This document shows positions 23,579 to 37,500 of a stretch of DNA of 64,000 nt, one piece after another. Each line of letters starts with the position of its first letter. Position 1 is the first letter of the stretch. The notes beneath the pieces were generated by a model. It searched no databases. It saw nothing but the letters and a program-made list of their open reading frames with translations, and was not told the DNA's origin. A program made the position numbers and the translations under genes. The stretch spans positions 372,001 to 436,000 of the forward strand of contig JAIXMP010000013.1 in assembly GCA_025677815.1 (NCBI GenBank). Direction: 5' to 3'. This DNA is from Phascolomyces articulosus. Its lineage: Eukaryota; Mucoromycota; Mucoromycetes; Mucorales; Lichtheimiaceae.

Positions 23579-25791
23579 ATGTTATCAATACCTATTCTTG
23601 ATCGATTGTCAGTTCGAGACTATCAAGGGTAAAGAAAAGAAGAAAGAAACTAAAAAGTGTCAATGGAATTATAAGTAACTATATCATTAATGCATATAAC
23701 GTTTTTTTTTTTTTACAAATATAGACTTATTCTGACAATATTATTTTTTGCCTTTGAAAGTCTTGTACGCATTATCGTCACTATTCTCCCTTCTTTTGTT
23801 ATTAAGGGTATCGACATTTTCATTGCAACGTTAGTATACCATTTTCCCCTAATGGTTGGCTTTTTTTTATTTTTTTACTTTAAACTCATTGTCAACCATT
23901 CCATTCATTGTGAGTATATAATTAGTGTATTTCCATGGCTTTCCAAGAATGAAAATAATCCTCATGTCAGTCCATTAGAACAAGCTGAATCATTTGACCA
24001 AATGATGCAGATCTGGTAAGTGTTTTTTTTTAAACTAGTCCAAACAAAAAACGTCAAACAATGATATACACTTCTCTTCGTTTCCATTCCCCCTTATTTT
24101 CAAAAGGGTTTTTTTTTTTGTATATTGGGTTGGTTGGGAGTGAAATAGAATATTTATCATAATTTTCTTTTTTTTTATAGGAAAAAGTATGAATTTGAGC
24201 AACATGTTGTTCGAACAAGAGACGATTATTTATTATGTGTTCATCGTATACCAGACGTAATAAACCATCAACAAAAGAGAACAAAACAACTACCATTAAA
24301 ACCATCAAAACGATCGTCGGACAAAACGTCCAAAATTCATGTGATAGACAATTTGGATAATTTCGATCAACAATTCCCACCCGTTCACGGTTATGCAACA
24401 AAACCCGTTGTCTTGTTATATCATGGCTTTTTAATGTCTTCTGAAGTATGGGTTTGCAATGTCGATGAATATCGAAACTTGCCTCTATTATTAGCAGAAA
24501 AAGGATATGACGTATGGTTAGGAAACGCACGTGGAAACAAGTATAGTCAGAATCATTTGTGGCGTAATCCTCGTTATCACGAGTTTTGGGCCTTTTCATT
24601 GAATGAATATGCTCTTTACGATTTACCAGATGTTGTTGATGTAAATATGATACGTTTGTTTATGATTGATTAATGGAAGAGAGAAAACAGCGAAAAAAAT
24701 AGTGTGGGAGAAAAATAAAAGATAAGGGAATGTGTAGTGAGGTAGTACAATCTTCTCTTACACCAAAATATATTCTATTGACACCTTAAACCCTTTTTAT
24801 TTCATGTGAATATTTTTTATCTAGTATATATTGGATCATACAGGTGTTCATAACTTGACATATATTGGGTTCTCTCAGGGCACTGCACAGGCTTTTGCAG
24901 GTCTTTCGATTAATCCAGCATTGAATCGTAAAATAAATCTGTTTATTGCCATGGCACCTGCGACTACACCTAAAGGACTGCACCATCCATTAATTGATGC
25001 ATTTGTCAAGGCAACTCCTTCTGTCATTTATTTATTATTTGGTAGAAAAACGCCATTAAAACTTGCTTTGTTTTGGCAACGTATTATATCTCCTCCCATG
25101 TTTGTCAAAGTTATTGATAGTAGTGTTGGATTCCTTTTCGGTTGGACGGGTCGAAACATGACACCTGATCAAAAATTAGTCAGTTACCAGCACCTTTATA
25201 GTTTAACCAGTGTCAAATCTCTCGTGGTAAATATATTTCTAATTAAGATTTAATGAACCTGAGAGAATAACCCTTTCCTTAATATTAATATGGCTCTTAA
25301 TTGTTATAATTATTATATAGCACTGGTTTCAAATTATACGTACAGGTCGATTTCAAATGTTTGACGAATTACCTAGTAGACTCCCTTATCATACTTCTAA
25401 TGCAGTGGCAGATCACGTTCCACCTCGATTCACTACCAAACAAATCAAAACACCTATTGCAATATTTTATGGAGGTTCAGATTCTCTTGTCGATTTTAAT
25501 GTTCTCTCTGCCGATTTACCGTCACCTTTGGCTTATGTGAAAGCAATTGAACGATGGGAACATCTGGATTTCTTGTGGGCAGAAAAAATCGAAGATATTG
25601 TGTTTCCAGACATTTTAAAATTGTTACAACATTTTAATCCAGTTACAGAGGAAGGAAAACTAGATAACAATAGCAAACTAGATATTAATAATAAAAGTAC
25701 TTCAAGTACTCGCGTTGTGAGTGAGGATGATGATGAAGACGATATTGATACAGATCAAAGTAGTACCACTGATAAAAAACTTGGAAATTAA
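23579..25791 (+). CDS. Membrane-anchored alpha/beta-hydrolase lipase (steryl-ester/acid lipase family)
   Basis: Five exons (23579-23628, 23725-24015, 24181-24640, 24825-25226, 25321-25791) give 1,674 bases, or 557 residues, in frame. Residues about 18-75 are strongly hydrophobic (two or three membrane helices). The AB-hydrolase-lipase segment follows (YLLCVHRIP, then VLLYHGFLMSSEVWV and GYDVWLGNARGNKYS). The nucleophile elbow is GFSQGT; the likely acid is Asp in GGSDSLVDF and the likely histidine is in WEHLDFLW. This layout matches yeast Tgl1/Yeh1/Yeh2, which hydrolyse steryl esters or triacylglycerol at lipid droplets or the plasma membrane. A highly acidic tail (DDDEDDIDTD) ends the protein. 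The very short first exon (16 codons) was chosen because its phase fits and its ATG is the nearest upstream. Confidence 0.87.
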
Positions 25792-25973
25792 AAATATAAA
25801 TATAAATAATAAAGAAACAAGATAAATCTTCATTTCTTTTTTTCTCTTTTTTTTGGGGGGGGTAGTAACTGGTGTTAAATATTTACGTAAATATATATAT
25901 ATATATATATAAATTATATAAAAAACAAGGAAAGGGGAGAGGTAGTAAGAGGGCGAACTAAAAGGACTATACA

Positions 25974-27915
25974 CTAAAAATATGAATTGGAATGTTGTTG
26001 TTGATATACACCTGGATCAGTACCATATCGATAAGGTCGAGGCGGTGATCTCGGTGTTTGAGCAGTACCGGCTGCTGTTAATATACTTGGACTACTATAT
26101 TGATGATGCGGTAATGCGGGTGACATGGCTGGAGTAGTAGCCGCATGAGGTATGGATGGAGAGGTAGAAGGATTTGGATAGGTATTGGGTGTAGCAAGAG
26201 AACCGCCCCCTGGTGTCCACTGATGCGTTAAAGAGGGTGTTGGTGCTGTTACAGCTGAAGATGGAACAGGTGAAGTATACGATTGCATTTCGAAATAACT
26301 GGGTTCTGGGTAATAAGCTTGTTGTTGATGATGCTGTTGGTAAGCTTGTCTTGGAGGGGAAGGATATGCATTATAATACCCCCGTCCTCCGGGTATCTCA
26401 GTTTTCACTTCTATATATTGATCATTGGATGGAGGTGCTGCAGCATGTCGTAAAGGAAGGTTTTCATCATACATATCATGATATTGTTCAGCTTCTTGGT
26501 TTTTACTATAACCATTGTTACTGCCAGCACTACTGCCACCAGCACCCTTTCGGCCTAGTCGTTTTTCTTCGGCACGCATTCGCTTTCGTCGTTGTTTTTC
26601 GAGAATTTCGGTGATACTAATAAATTAAAAGAGAGATAATGGGTGAGTTGGCATGTCATGCACAACAAACATGTCATTATTATAGTATGAGATTTTTTTT
26701 ACCGTTTATCAATTTTATGACAACAATATTCTTTCAAGTTGCCTTGAATTTGACAAAACACAGGAATGTAAAGAATAATAGCTGCAATCAATTCCAACAT
26801 GGACAAACACCAGAGAATGCATGTGAAACTCATGGAGATCAATGCAACACGTTGTTGCCAATTTTTTCCATAAGCATCCCAATCATTATTTAATTCGAAA
26901 CCACCTAAAAAACCGTTAATTTTGCATACAAAAAATAGATATGTAATAAGTGAATTGATCGATTCTCTATAGGTTACCATTTTTAGCGGTCCAAGCCGTT
27001 TGTAACATGGCAGCTAGTGTAATTCCAGCGATAATCTGCCGAGGACCTTGAGCAAACAAGAGCTTTTTCCAACCTAAAAAATATAAATTAATACAATAGA
27101 TATTCTAGAGACTAAACTATTTTTTACTAGTAGTAGTAGTAGTAGCTATAGTATACTAGTATTTTCTGAATACTAAAATATATATAAAAAAAGTTTGAAA
27201 CTATACCTTTCAAGGTATAAAATACGAAAAAGGCACACATATCACTCGTTTTCCGAGAATCATTGATCTTTCGAAATAAGCAAAACTTTGCATAATCTTT
27301 TACAGAATAGTATCGATAAGCCATAACGTTGGTGACTCCAAGAGATATATCGCGTGTTGCAATGACGGCTCGACATTTATATACATCCCATCCAAGGAAT
27401 AGAAATGATAAAATAATACATGCCACAAAAATCCATTTACTGATATCGAATGGAATTTTGGGTTCTTCTGATAACGACCACGTCTATAACAATAATATGT
27501 ATTTTTCTTGGTAAGTCGAAACTTTATTGTGTGATTTCATTTATTGTTGTATTTGTTATATGTAATAGAAAGATCATGTTTTTTTACATTAAAAATTAAT
27601 AAAATGCCAGCGGTCCATAAATCAGCAAAGTAAGCCAAAGTGGAGATAATAATACCGAGATAAACAAACATGTATCTTTATGTGTAAAAGTCATATTAGT
27701 ATATATATAATCACACTAAATAATGATTTGTTTTAAATAATATACCTGAGTACATTATAACAAGATTTTTTACGAAATTCTTCTACATCAATATAATCCC
27801 ATTTATGGTCTGGAACAAGTTCACGTTTCCATTTGGGACCTTTTTGTCTTTGTATAAAATCGTTTGTTCTTTCTTGGATCAAACGACTTGCACGTTTGGC
27901 CGCATGGCCAGCCAT
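25974..27915 (-). CDS. KCH1: KCH1-type potassium uptake channel-like membrane protein
   Basis: Six exons (27915-27746, 27675-27588, 27483-27207, 27073-26978, 26904-26703, 26616-25974) total 1,476 bases, or 491 residues. The N-terminus has WKRELVPDHKWDYIDVEEF, then several membrane helices. Family-like segments follow: ISLGVTNVMAYRYYSVKDYAKFCLF, FFVFYTLKGWKKLLFAQGPRQIIAGITL, and a last pair of helices before a basic EKQRRKRMR stretch. This order matches the fungal KCH family (yeast Kch1/Prm6), plasma-membrane proteins that allow low-affinity K+ influx, needed for calcium signalling in stressed or mating cells. The C-terminal 200 residues are a Pro/Ser/Tyr/Gln-rich cytosolic tail. Channel activity of this protein is inferred from the family. 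Confidence 0.75.
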
Positions 27916-30900
27916 GGGTAATAGATATTATAAATTTAAAAAAAAATAAAAAAAGAGGGGAAAGGGTTAAAAGGATAAGGAAAGGAAAGAGGTTTTGAGA
28001 AGAGAAAGAGAAAAAGAGAGAGAAAGTAAAGGAAAAGAAGAAGAAAAAGGAGGTTATTTGAAACTATAATCACATATAAAAATTATTAGCTTTAACACTT
28101 TGAACTTACAAACTTTTTTTGGGTGTCATAAATAAATAATAAAGAGGGTCAATATTCTGCTGTACTACCCTGTGTAACAATACGTGGGTGGGGTTCTTTT
28201 TGTATTCGTGTCACCTACATCATTATTTCCATGGCAAATAGGGTCAGCCATTATAATTAAGCTTTTCTTCTACTTTCTATAATATACTTATCTATCTACC
28301 AATTCATTATTATTATTCATTAAATCAATTATGTATTATGAAAAAAGGATAACCATAGGGTAATTATTATTATCATTATCATTCCCAAATAACAATTATA
28401 TTATATGATGACGATCGTAACAACAGTTATTATAAAAGATATATATAAAAGCTTTTTTTGTCATTGTTTTACAATAACTATCTCACAAGACTTAAAATCA
28501 AATATGTAACTAAAGCACGCTTCTTTTCATCATTTTATTTTAACCGTGTGTTTATTTTTATATCTCATTTATTATCTATTTCACGATCATGACATTGAGT
28601 ATATATTACACTCCAGGTAAAACAGAGTATAACTGACCGGGGGAGGGTGTGGTATTTAGTCCTCGCCATGGACATCTTTGCTATACACTCTTCGTCATTC
28701 AAGTAAAATTACTATGAATATAAATGTGGTAAAGTGAAAAATAAATATAAAATTGCATATTTATTGTTATATGTAAGGAAATATTATTATTATATAATAA
28801 GATCATTTAATTGCCTCAAACTACATCAAATAACAATTTATTAGAAATATGATCTAACTTGAATTGATATGAATAGCGCCACTTTTGTAAACGATCTGGA
28901 ATGGATAGGGAACTTTTTATTTTTTTATTTTTTTTTATATAAGGAAGAATGTTCCTTATTATAACCTATTAGTTACTTGTTATATATATTTTTTTGATCT
29001 TATAATAATCTATAATAATATGGTCCCTTACTATACTCGTATATTCATGGATAACTCGTGTTTATATATTGTATTATTTACGTGGAAGATAAAAATATCC
29101 ATATTTAAAATGCCCTGGTTCTCATAAAATTCGCGGTGTAAACTTTACAACACGCGACTCAGCATACCTCTCTCCTCACACACACATTTCACTCACCCAC
29201 TTGTCTTTTCCGCGCACTCTATCCCAGCAAATTAATAATAAAAGAGAATTTATATAAATATATGATTCTTCCTTCTTGGGATTACTGGATAGGGTGGCTG
29301 GTATTTTATTTTAATATAATAGTAATAGTGAAAGAAAGAAGTTATACATCTATGATGGAGAAAATTGGTGCAACATTTTTTCCCTCTAATTTGCCACTAA
29401 ATAATTTAGGTGTAAAAAGTAACTCTAGTGTGGCGCATGGTAATTTATCTAGCATCGCATGGTGGAACATCTTATTACCATTGAAGAAATAATTTTTATG
29501 ACCCATACATATTTTTATTTGATTGTGAATAGGGAAGAAAAATACACTTATGATTATGATTGTTATATTGTTAAAATGCATTGAATAAAAAAAGCTTATA
29601 AACTTACTCATCAAGAACAGAATGGGGTATAATATTGTGCTTCAAGCTTGTTTAACAGGCAATTAATTATGAATAAAAAAAAGAGATCTCCAAGACCCTG
29701 CATTAATATAGCACAGTCAATATAGCATTCATTTAACAATAGCATACTTATAAATAATGGTGCATGTACTTTAAATCAGATTTGGTTGGATAAGATGATA
29801 TATGAAGAGCAGTGACTCAAGAACTGTCCTCTGTTGTAAAAACCCAATATGTAATACTTTACTACTCTTCTTTACAATTTCAATAACTGTAGGTATGAAC
29901 AAATTCAATTTATGACCTGACATAAATTTCAAAACCTATTAAATTATGCACCTCAAGAGCCCTTTTTTCTTTTTCACAGTTTAGTTCAGAAACTACTGCG
30001 TAACATAAATACATATTATAGAAATCTGTGTTCCACACTTTTGAACAATGCCTTTCATGAAGCAAAACAACCAATATTTGCTAGAACCTCAATAACTGAA
30101 TCTTGAAAAAACCCATTACTGTCTTTTTGCATTTATTTGGTGGTTCTAACATATATTTTTTCAAATCAGGAATATATGCTACTTACGGATTTATTTTTAT
30201 TGTTGATCCAAATATGGTAATAGTTTTTGATCAAATACTCTTTATCGGTTGTTATCGCTGCTCTACTACTCGTCCATATAACAAAAACCTGCACACTTTC
30301 TCCGTTCTATATAATCAATACTATAGAGTTTTTGTTACTACTGGCTGCATGACTTCTTATAGTGCTGATATAGTACCAATTCATATAATGATGATATTTT
30401 GTCTAAGCTTAATTTGATATTAGAATTGTTGTACGGGGCTCAGCTATTAATAAAAATGAATGTGATAAAAAAAAGCCCCTATTTTTCTACCCTATACCAA
30501 TCCTGATTTGATGTAGTCAAATAAATCTTACGATTTCCTGTTGTAAAATATAACCTATCACTATTTATACAGTTGGAGAATATCAAGCACATGTGTGTAA
30601 TATGACAATGCTTACCATTTGTTGACATGCTGAGTGTCTTAGATGTTTTTTATCTTAGTTGATATACTAACAAGAATGTGAACAAATAATGAGGCAGGAT
30701 CTAACTTTGCATTACTTTATATGCTTGATAATTATGTGGGTTTGTTATCAAAGTACTGCTGAGCTGGGCTTTGATATTCTTTGTATTGATTTTATAAATA
30801 AAAGTACAACATAATTTTATAAATATATACAGCTTAGGAAAATAATAGATTTGTATTGAAAATCGACTCTCCTGTTTTCCTAGCCGATTCCTTTAATGAT

Positions 30901-31520
30901 ATGAGTATGGTTTATTATAATAACGACAAAATAAATAATATCCTGTTGTTTATTATGTTAGATAATAAACTGTTGCGCTTTTAAAAATGTATCTGCGTAT
31001 ACAATTGTAGTGAATTATATGGTTTTAGCTAATTATAGAATGCCGTCAAAAGGTTTCATCTTACGTAGTAAAAGAATCATTTAGTAATAGCTCAATAGTA
31101 ACACTATTATCTTCTCATCTCGGTGTATGTAAAAAATAAAAATAAAAAAACAACAACAACGAAGTAACACACTTCGTATGATGTTCGTTGAGACAAACAA
31201 AAAAAAAAAGGTGAGGCTGGTGTTGGGTTGAATAATAAATGTGTAAATTTTCGTGGCGCAACCTAAACCAAATATGGAAGGCAGTGCAATTGTCTGAGCT
31301 TCAACCCTGTCCCTTATTTTACTACTCATAAGGGGTGATTCTAATGCTATATATAGCTACAACAGCAGCACTTAATCCTATGTCGGAATCCCCTGCTATT
31401 TTTTTATACTTTTTTTCATATGCAAGCATAGACCTAGACCCACACTTCTTTTTATATTTTTAAACTTTTTTTTTTATTATAATAACAATAACAGTATTCC
31501 ATATATAACACACACCCGAT
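27916..31520. other. Long gene-poor region between KCH1-like gene and formin
   Basis: 3.6 kb, mostly AT-rich without recognisable genes. The DNA next to 27916 is A/G-rich (5' leader of the KCH1-like gene) and the 120 bases before 31521 are T-rich (formin leader). One short frame at 29262-29492 is listed separately. A CT/CA-rich patch at about 29155-29225 looks like a promoter. Confidence 0.45.
29262..29492 (+). CDS. Small hypothetical protein, uncertain
   Basis: A 76-codon frame in which the last 45 codons (from MMEKIGATFFPSNLPL to SIAWWNILLPLKK) have a more protein-like composition than nearby frames. It follows a CT/CA-rich promoter-like patch. The opposite strand is also open through this stretch (KMFHHAMLDKLPCATLELLF), so the coding strand is not certain. 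No family recognised; it could be a fragment of a repeat. Confidence 0.25.
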   Translation: MILPSWDYWIGWLVFYFNIIVIVKERSYTSMMEKIGATFFPSNLPLNNLGVKSNSSVAHGNLSSIAWWNILLPLKK

Positions 31521-34500
31521 ATGTCTGATTTTTTCGACAAGATCGGTAGACGTTGGTCAAAAGCCCCCGCTCCTAATACAACTTCTCGACCACCAGAGGA
31601 TTCTTCTCTTGCTCGACCTACCTCACCTACACGTTCTCATTCTTCAGCTTCGTCATCCGGTAGTGGCACCGGTAATAATAATACAACAACTTCTCGAGGA
31701 ATAGGTAATGACTATTTATCAACAAATAACGGTAATAATTACATTTACCCAAAAATAATTAGAAACACGTGTAACTCATTATATGATCTGAAACAAAATG
31801 TGCGTGTACCTGGCAATTAAATAATAATAATAATAATAATAATAATAGCTCGAGGATCAATTGACATGTCAGCAAGACGTACTTCTTATGACGTTCGATC
31901 GTCATTAGATGGTGTACCGCCAGGCTTTGGTCGTGAAAATATGCCTCCACCTGAACAAGTCAATGACATGTTTGAGCAAATGCTTGTAAGTTTCATTTAT
32001 ATGAAAACGACAATTTGATAACTGACTTCTTGGCCCTATTTTTGATCATATGACGGCTAATAGGGACGAAGAGGTATTCGGGATGAACAACACAAAGCTT
32101 CTATGCTTGCTTGGGATGTCGAGAAGAAATGGTTAATGTTAGTACAGGATCGACAAGCCGAACAACTTGCATCAGGACGAAAGGGGGTTTTGGATACAGA
32201 AGATCCGGATGCACCACCTCCTTTGATCAATATCTTGGCCGAAAAAGCTGGAGAAATGTGGACAGCCACTTGGGATGCAGGTAGTCGAAAATTGGATAAA
32301 CATGCTCAACGAATGGCACAAAAGGAACATCATCATCGATATCCACCTGTTATTTCAGTCAGTCCATCCACCAGTACAGGCACTACATCCACAAGTAATA
32401 CAGCAGCAACTACAGGAATCCCACCCCCAGGCATTAATGTAACAACAGCACCTGAGCAGGATCGCTATGCACCTGAATTTTTCATTCGTAAATTTATGGA
32501 AGCCGACTTACGAGCTGTCACACCTACGTTGGTGGGACATCTTGAAGTGAACTTGCGGACAAGACCTTTAGAGTATGTTTATTTTTTTTAAAAAAAAAAA
32601 AGAGAGAGAGAGGATATTTTTGTTATAAGTTATTAATTGACTATGTATATTTTTATATAATGATAGTTGGGTTATCAAGTTCATCGATTTAAAAGGTGTT
32701 TATGTATTATGTAATGGTTTGAATTTTATTAATCGTAAAGCAGAGAGGTACAATTTTTTGGGTTATGAACGGAAGAAATGAATAGGAAGATGACATGAGG
32801 GAAAAAAGAAAACTAAAAACGTAATTCTATAGAAAGGACCAAGCATTGGAATTGGAAATTGAAATCGTCAAGTGTGTCAAAGTCCTTATCAACACGAGGG
32901 TAAGTTTTTATCGTGGATTAAAAAAAAAAGAAATGGTTTATCAATAATGTGTATGATTTTTTGCTGACATAGATTACATAAAATATATAGTGGGGTGTAC
33001 GTGATGCTATCGCCAATCCAAACTATATTGAATCATTGGTCTATTCTGTTGTTTGTCCACATTGGCAAACACGCAAACTTGTGTGTGATATGTTATTTTT
33101 CTTTTGTCATTGTGAAGTACCTGTCGGCCATAAACACGTTCTCCAAGGCTTTGAATCATTACAAAAACAACGTGAAGATATGGGACCTTTCAATGCATGG
33201 ATTAAACAATTGGATCAAACAGTAGATGGGCGTGGTAAAATGGGATCCCTTGTGGGTGCAAGTGAGGATTTGAAGCGATTGGGTGTATATGCTGCTCCTG
33301 ATAATCATTTAATGGAATATGCGGTAAGATATCATTTTGTCAATAGTCTGGATAGAAAGGATATATATCGATGATTAAGTATTTTGAATTGGAGGGATAA
33401 ATATTAATTTTTATATTACATTATAGCTTTCCAACATGATGCTGATTAATGTGTTGACCAAAGTACCATCAGACGTACACGAGCGTATTCATCTTCGTAA
33501 TCAATTCAATGCGGCTGGTTTATTGCGTGTGTTACCTAAATTGGAACGACTCGACTATCGATTATTGAATATTCAAATTGAAGCTTATAGAACAGCAGCT
33601 GATAATGATTTGGAAGATGCATTTGGCGATGAGCTTTCCATGTATTCTGATGTTTCTCAACCCAATGAATTGTTTGATATGGTCATGGATAGTATTGCTG
33701 ATGCACCGCGCGCACAAGATAATCTCGTATCTACCTTACAAAGCATGTTACTGATCAAGGGTGATCCGGAAAACAAGTAAATTTAAAAAAAAAAAAAAAA
33801 AAAAGAGAAAGGAGGAAGGAAAAAAAACTGATGTTTGTTTCGGGAATGGAAACTAAATTGTTATTATATACGTATTAGAACGAACTATCATCGTATGATC
33901 AGTGAACTTGTCAGTCAGGTAGTGATGGATCGACGTGGAAGTGTAAATGCATCTGATTTTACATCTACTTATGGCGTATCTGTTGGAAACTTGGTTCAAA
34001 AATTCAGTGAATTGGATCAATACCAAGAACTTGAGGCAGAATCATCTGAGAATCGTGAAAGATTAATTCATCTTGCTGCGGAAAACAAAGAGTTAAAACT
34101 TGAACTAGCACATTGGCGTAACCAAGGTGGAGAACCCACATCATCAGAACCCAAATCAGATGTTAGTTTAAGTAGATCATCCCGTCGTAAGTGGTTATTA
34201 CTATTATTATCTAATGATTGTGCTTGGAGAGAAAAAAAACACTGAATATATCTTATTTGATAATACTATGCAGGAACAACGGCAAATACACATAAAATGG
34301 AAGTAGCCGCTTTACGAGCACTTCTCAAAACATCAAGAAACACAATTGCAATGCTTCAAGAACAATTACGACAAAAGGAAGAGAGTGCAGATGCAGCTAC
34401 AGGGGGGCAACCTCAATCTTCAGGATTGGTTCTTGGAGAAAATTGGAAGACGACAGCAGGTGCTCGACCTGGATATGGTGTCATGATGGTATATAAAATT

Positions 34501-37500
34501 ATATGTTATTTTATTTTTCATTAAGAGAAAAGAGGTCCCAACTAACAATACTGGGCTTTTTAAAAAAAAAAAATGATAGCCACCAGCCAACTATCCCAAC
34601 ATGCCTGCTGGTACACTTGGCCCTGGTGCACCAGGTGGATTTATTATTCCAGGTATGATGATGCCTGGCGAACAACCTGCAACGGGTGGTGTTACACTCA
34701 CAGATTCTGGAGGATTTGCACCTGGTACACCAATTCCATCTCAACAACAGAAGCCAGAAGAAGAACAAAATATGGAGGAAATGAAAGGTAAAAAAAAAGG
34801 CACATATGAATTATGAACTATCTTCAGTTTCTCTGTTACATGATACTTACAATTTATATGTATATATTAGATACTCCCTCGGTCTCATTGGAAGATACTC
34901 CATCTGGTAAGTTGCTATTTTTTGAAAATAAAACTTTATGTTAATGTCATATAATCTTGATATGAAACTCTTAGAAGGTACAAAAGCAGATGTTGATGTT
35001 CCACCTCCACCTCCACCACCTCCACCAGGTTCTGGTAAGTTAGAATTTGTTATTATAGGTTATATGATTGTATTGTTGTATATTATATATGCTCATATAT
35101 ATTGCATTTGATAGATGTTCCTCCGCCTCCACCACCACCTGGTTCAACTGGTATTGTATTAGTGTATAATGATATAATTAGTTTTTATATTACGTTGAAT
35201 CTATTACTAAATCAGACTTTCTTATTGATAGGTGCACCCCCACCGCCTCCACCGCCTCCACCGCCGCCAGGTAAGCACTTTACTTGTAAAACGTGTATAC
35301 TGAATTATATCTTAAACATCTCACTCTTTCAATAGGTGGTGCTCCTCCCCCCCCTCCTCCTCCTCCGCCACCTCCACCTCCACCTCCACCTGGTAAGGAA
35401 TATATTAATGTAATGCGTATACGAGTGAAAAAAAAAGTAGTATACTAAATTATTATATAAATCTTTTTTTCCAAAAGGTGGTGCACCCCCCCCTCCACCT
35501 CCACCTCCTCCTCCAGGTAAATAATTTATAAATGCAACATACTTACTACATACAAAAGCACGAAGCTAAAACCTATCTTTTTTTCAAATAGGCGGTGCTC
35601 CTCCACCTCCTCCGCCACCTCCTCCACCAGGTAAGTAATATATTTTAAATTGGATGTTTTTTATTAGATAACTAATCATCATAGTAATACATGTTTTATA
35701 CAATAATAGGCGGTGCTCCTCCTCCTCCTCCACCACCACCTCCACCACCAGGTAATTATATACGGCCCGTATTAAATAATGATGTTAAAGCAGAAAAACT
35801 GACTCTGTTGTTCATGAATATTAGGCGGACCTGGTGCTCCTCCACCACCTCCACCTCCACCAGGTGCAAAGGGACCCAATGCTCCTATGGCACCTTTAGC
35901 CGGACCACTTCGTAAACAATTAAGACATTATCCTCAAGTTAAATTAAAGAATCTTCAATGGCAAAAACTGGATCATCGTGGTGTAGATAAAACAATCTGG
36001 GTTTTGGAAGGTGTCGACGAAAATGAACTGGAAGATACATTGGATGAATCAGGTGTATTTGCAAAAATTGATGACCTCTTCCCTGCCAAGGTTAATTTGT
36101 TTTTTGAAAAACGTATGAAGGCTAAGATTGAAGAACGTAAAGATGCTGTCAAGTTCTTGGCAAAGGAAAAGAGTCATAATATCAGTAAGTAAATCCCTCC
36201 CTTGCATACAAAGAGTTTATAAAAAAAAATTACAAGAAAGGTTTTGTTAACCAGCAAATTATTCTATTAGATCTTGCTATTCTTTCAAAGATTAAACATA
36301 TGACCTATCAAGAAGTGAGACGACAAATTTTGTATATGGACGATGAGTTATGTACAGAAACGCTTTTGAGTAATTTGATCCAATATACCCCTAACAAAGA
36401 TGATGACACCAAGACAATGGAAAAATACCTCAAAGCATCAGAAGAAGAACGTTTAGAACTTGATTATCCCGAACAATTTACAATTCAGGTACATATAAAA
36501 AAATAATATGATATATAACGGGAAAATCAATTAACCCATTCATTTTGTATCATTAGATGATGTCACTTTATCGTTATGGTGAACGTATCAAATTCATGTT
36601 ATTCCGAGTACAATTCTGGGAAAAATATGAACAGTTATCAAAGGTAATTTATTCAATAACCATTGATGATGTACGTTTACTGCGAATACATTGCTAACAA
36701 CCTCTTTTTATAGAATATGACACTTGTGCTTGAAGTATCAGAAACAATCCGCTCATCAGAATCCATTAAAGAATTACTTGGCGTATGTTGATTTGTTTAT
36801 AAATAAATATCTATATATGGGCGATATGCGGTATACTAACCATTTGTACTATAATTTATTAGTTGATTCTACTTATAGGTAACTACATGAATGCGTCTAG
36901 TTTACAAGGTGGTGCATTTGGTATGCGTATCTCTAGTATCAATAAGGTAAAATAAACAAATTATTAAATGACAAAAGAACTTTCCTCTCTAACTTTTTAT
37001 TATCACCAATAGTTATCGGATACCAAGGCATCCAATGTGTCATCCTTGACTTTACTTCATGTATTGACAGGTGTCACACGTCGTCAATTCCCACACCTCA
37101 CTGAATTCTTGCATGATTTGAAGGATGCTGGTCAAGCTGCACGAAGTAAGATATTTAAAGTTCACGATTTCGAAAACAACAATAATTCATTGTACTGATT
37201 TGTTTACTAAAAAAACAATTGTGTTTATAGTCATGACAAGTATCAATGATATGGTACAACAATATACGGACATGCGTCAAGGTTTGAAGCAACTTGATTT
37301 AGAGTTGGGTACAAAGTGGCAACCAGAAGATGCAGAATTAGAAGAAGGTGATCGATTCCCTGAAGTAATGTCCGAATATCGTGAAAAGGCTTCCAACAAA
37401 TTTGAAGACTTACAGTCAGTCTACTTGAACATGGATGCCAAATGGAAAGATGTGATGGTATTCTATGGTGAAAACCCTAAGGTGATGAGTCCTGGTGATT

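Noticed and set aside
34573..34791. Tryptophan-rich frame in the formin
   Set aside because: It is the shifted frame of the PGMMMPG/GEQP exon; the real frame continues the formin through matching splice phases.
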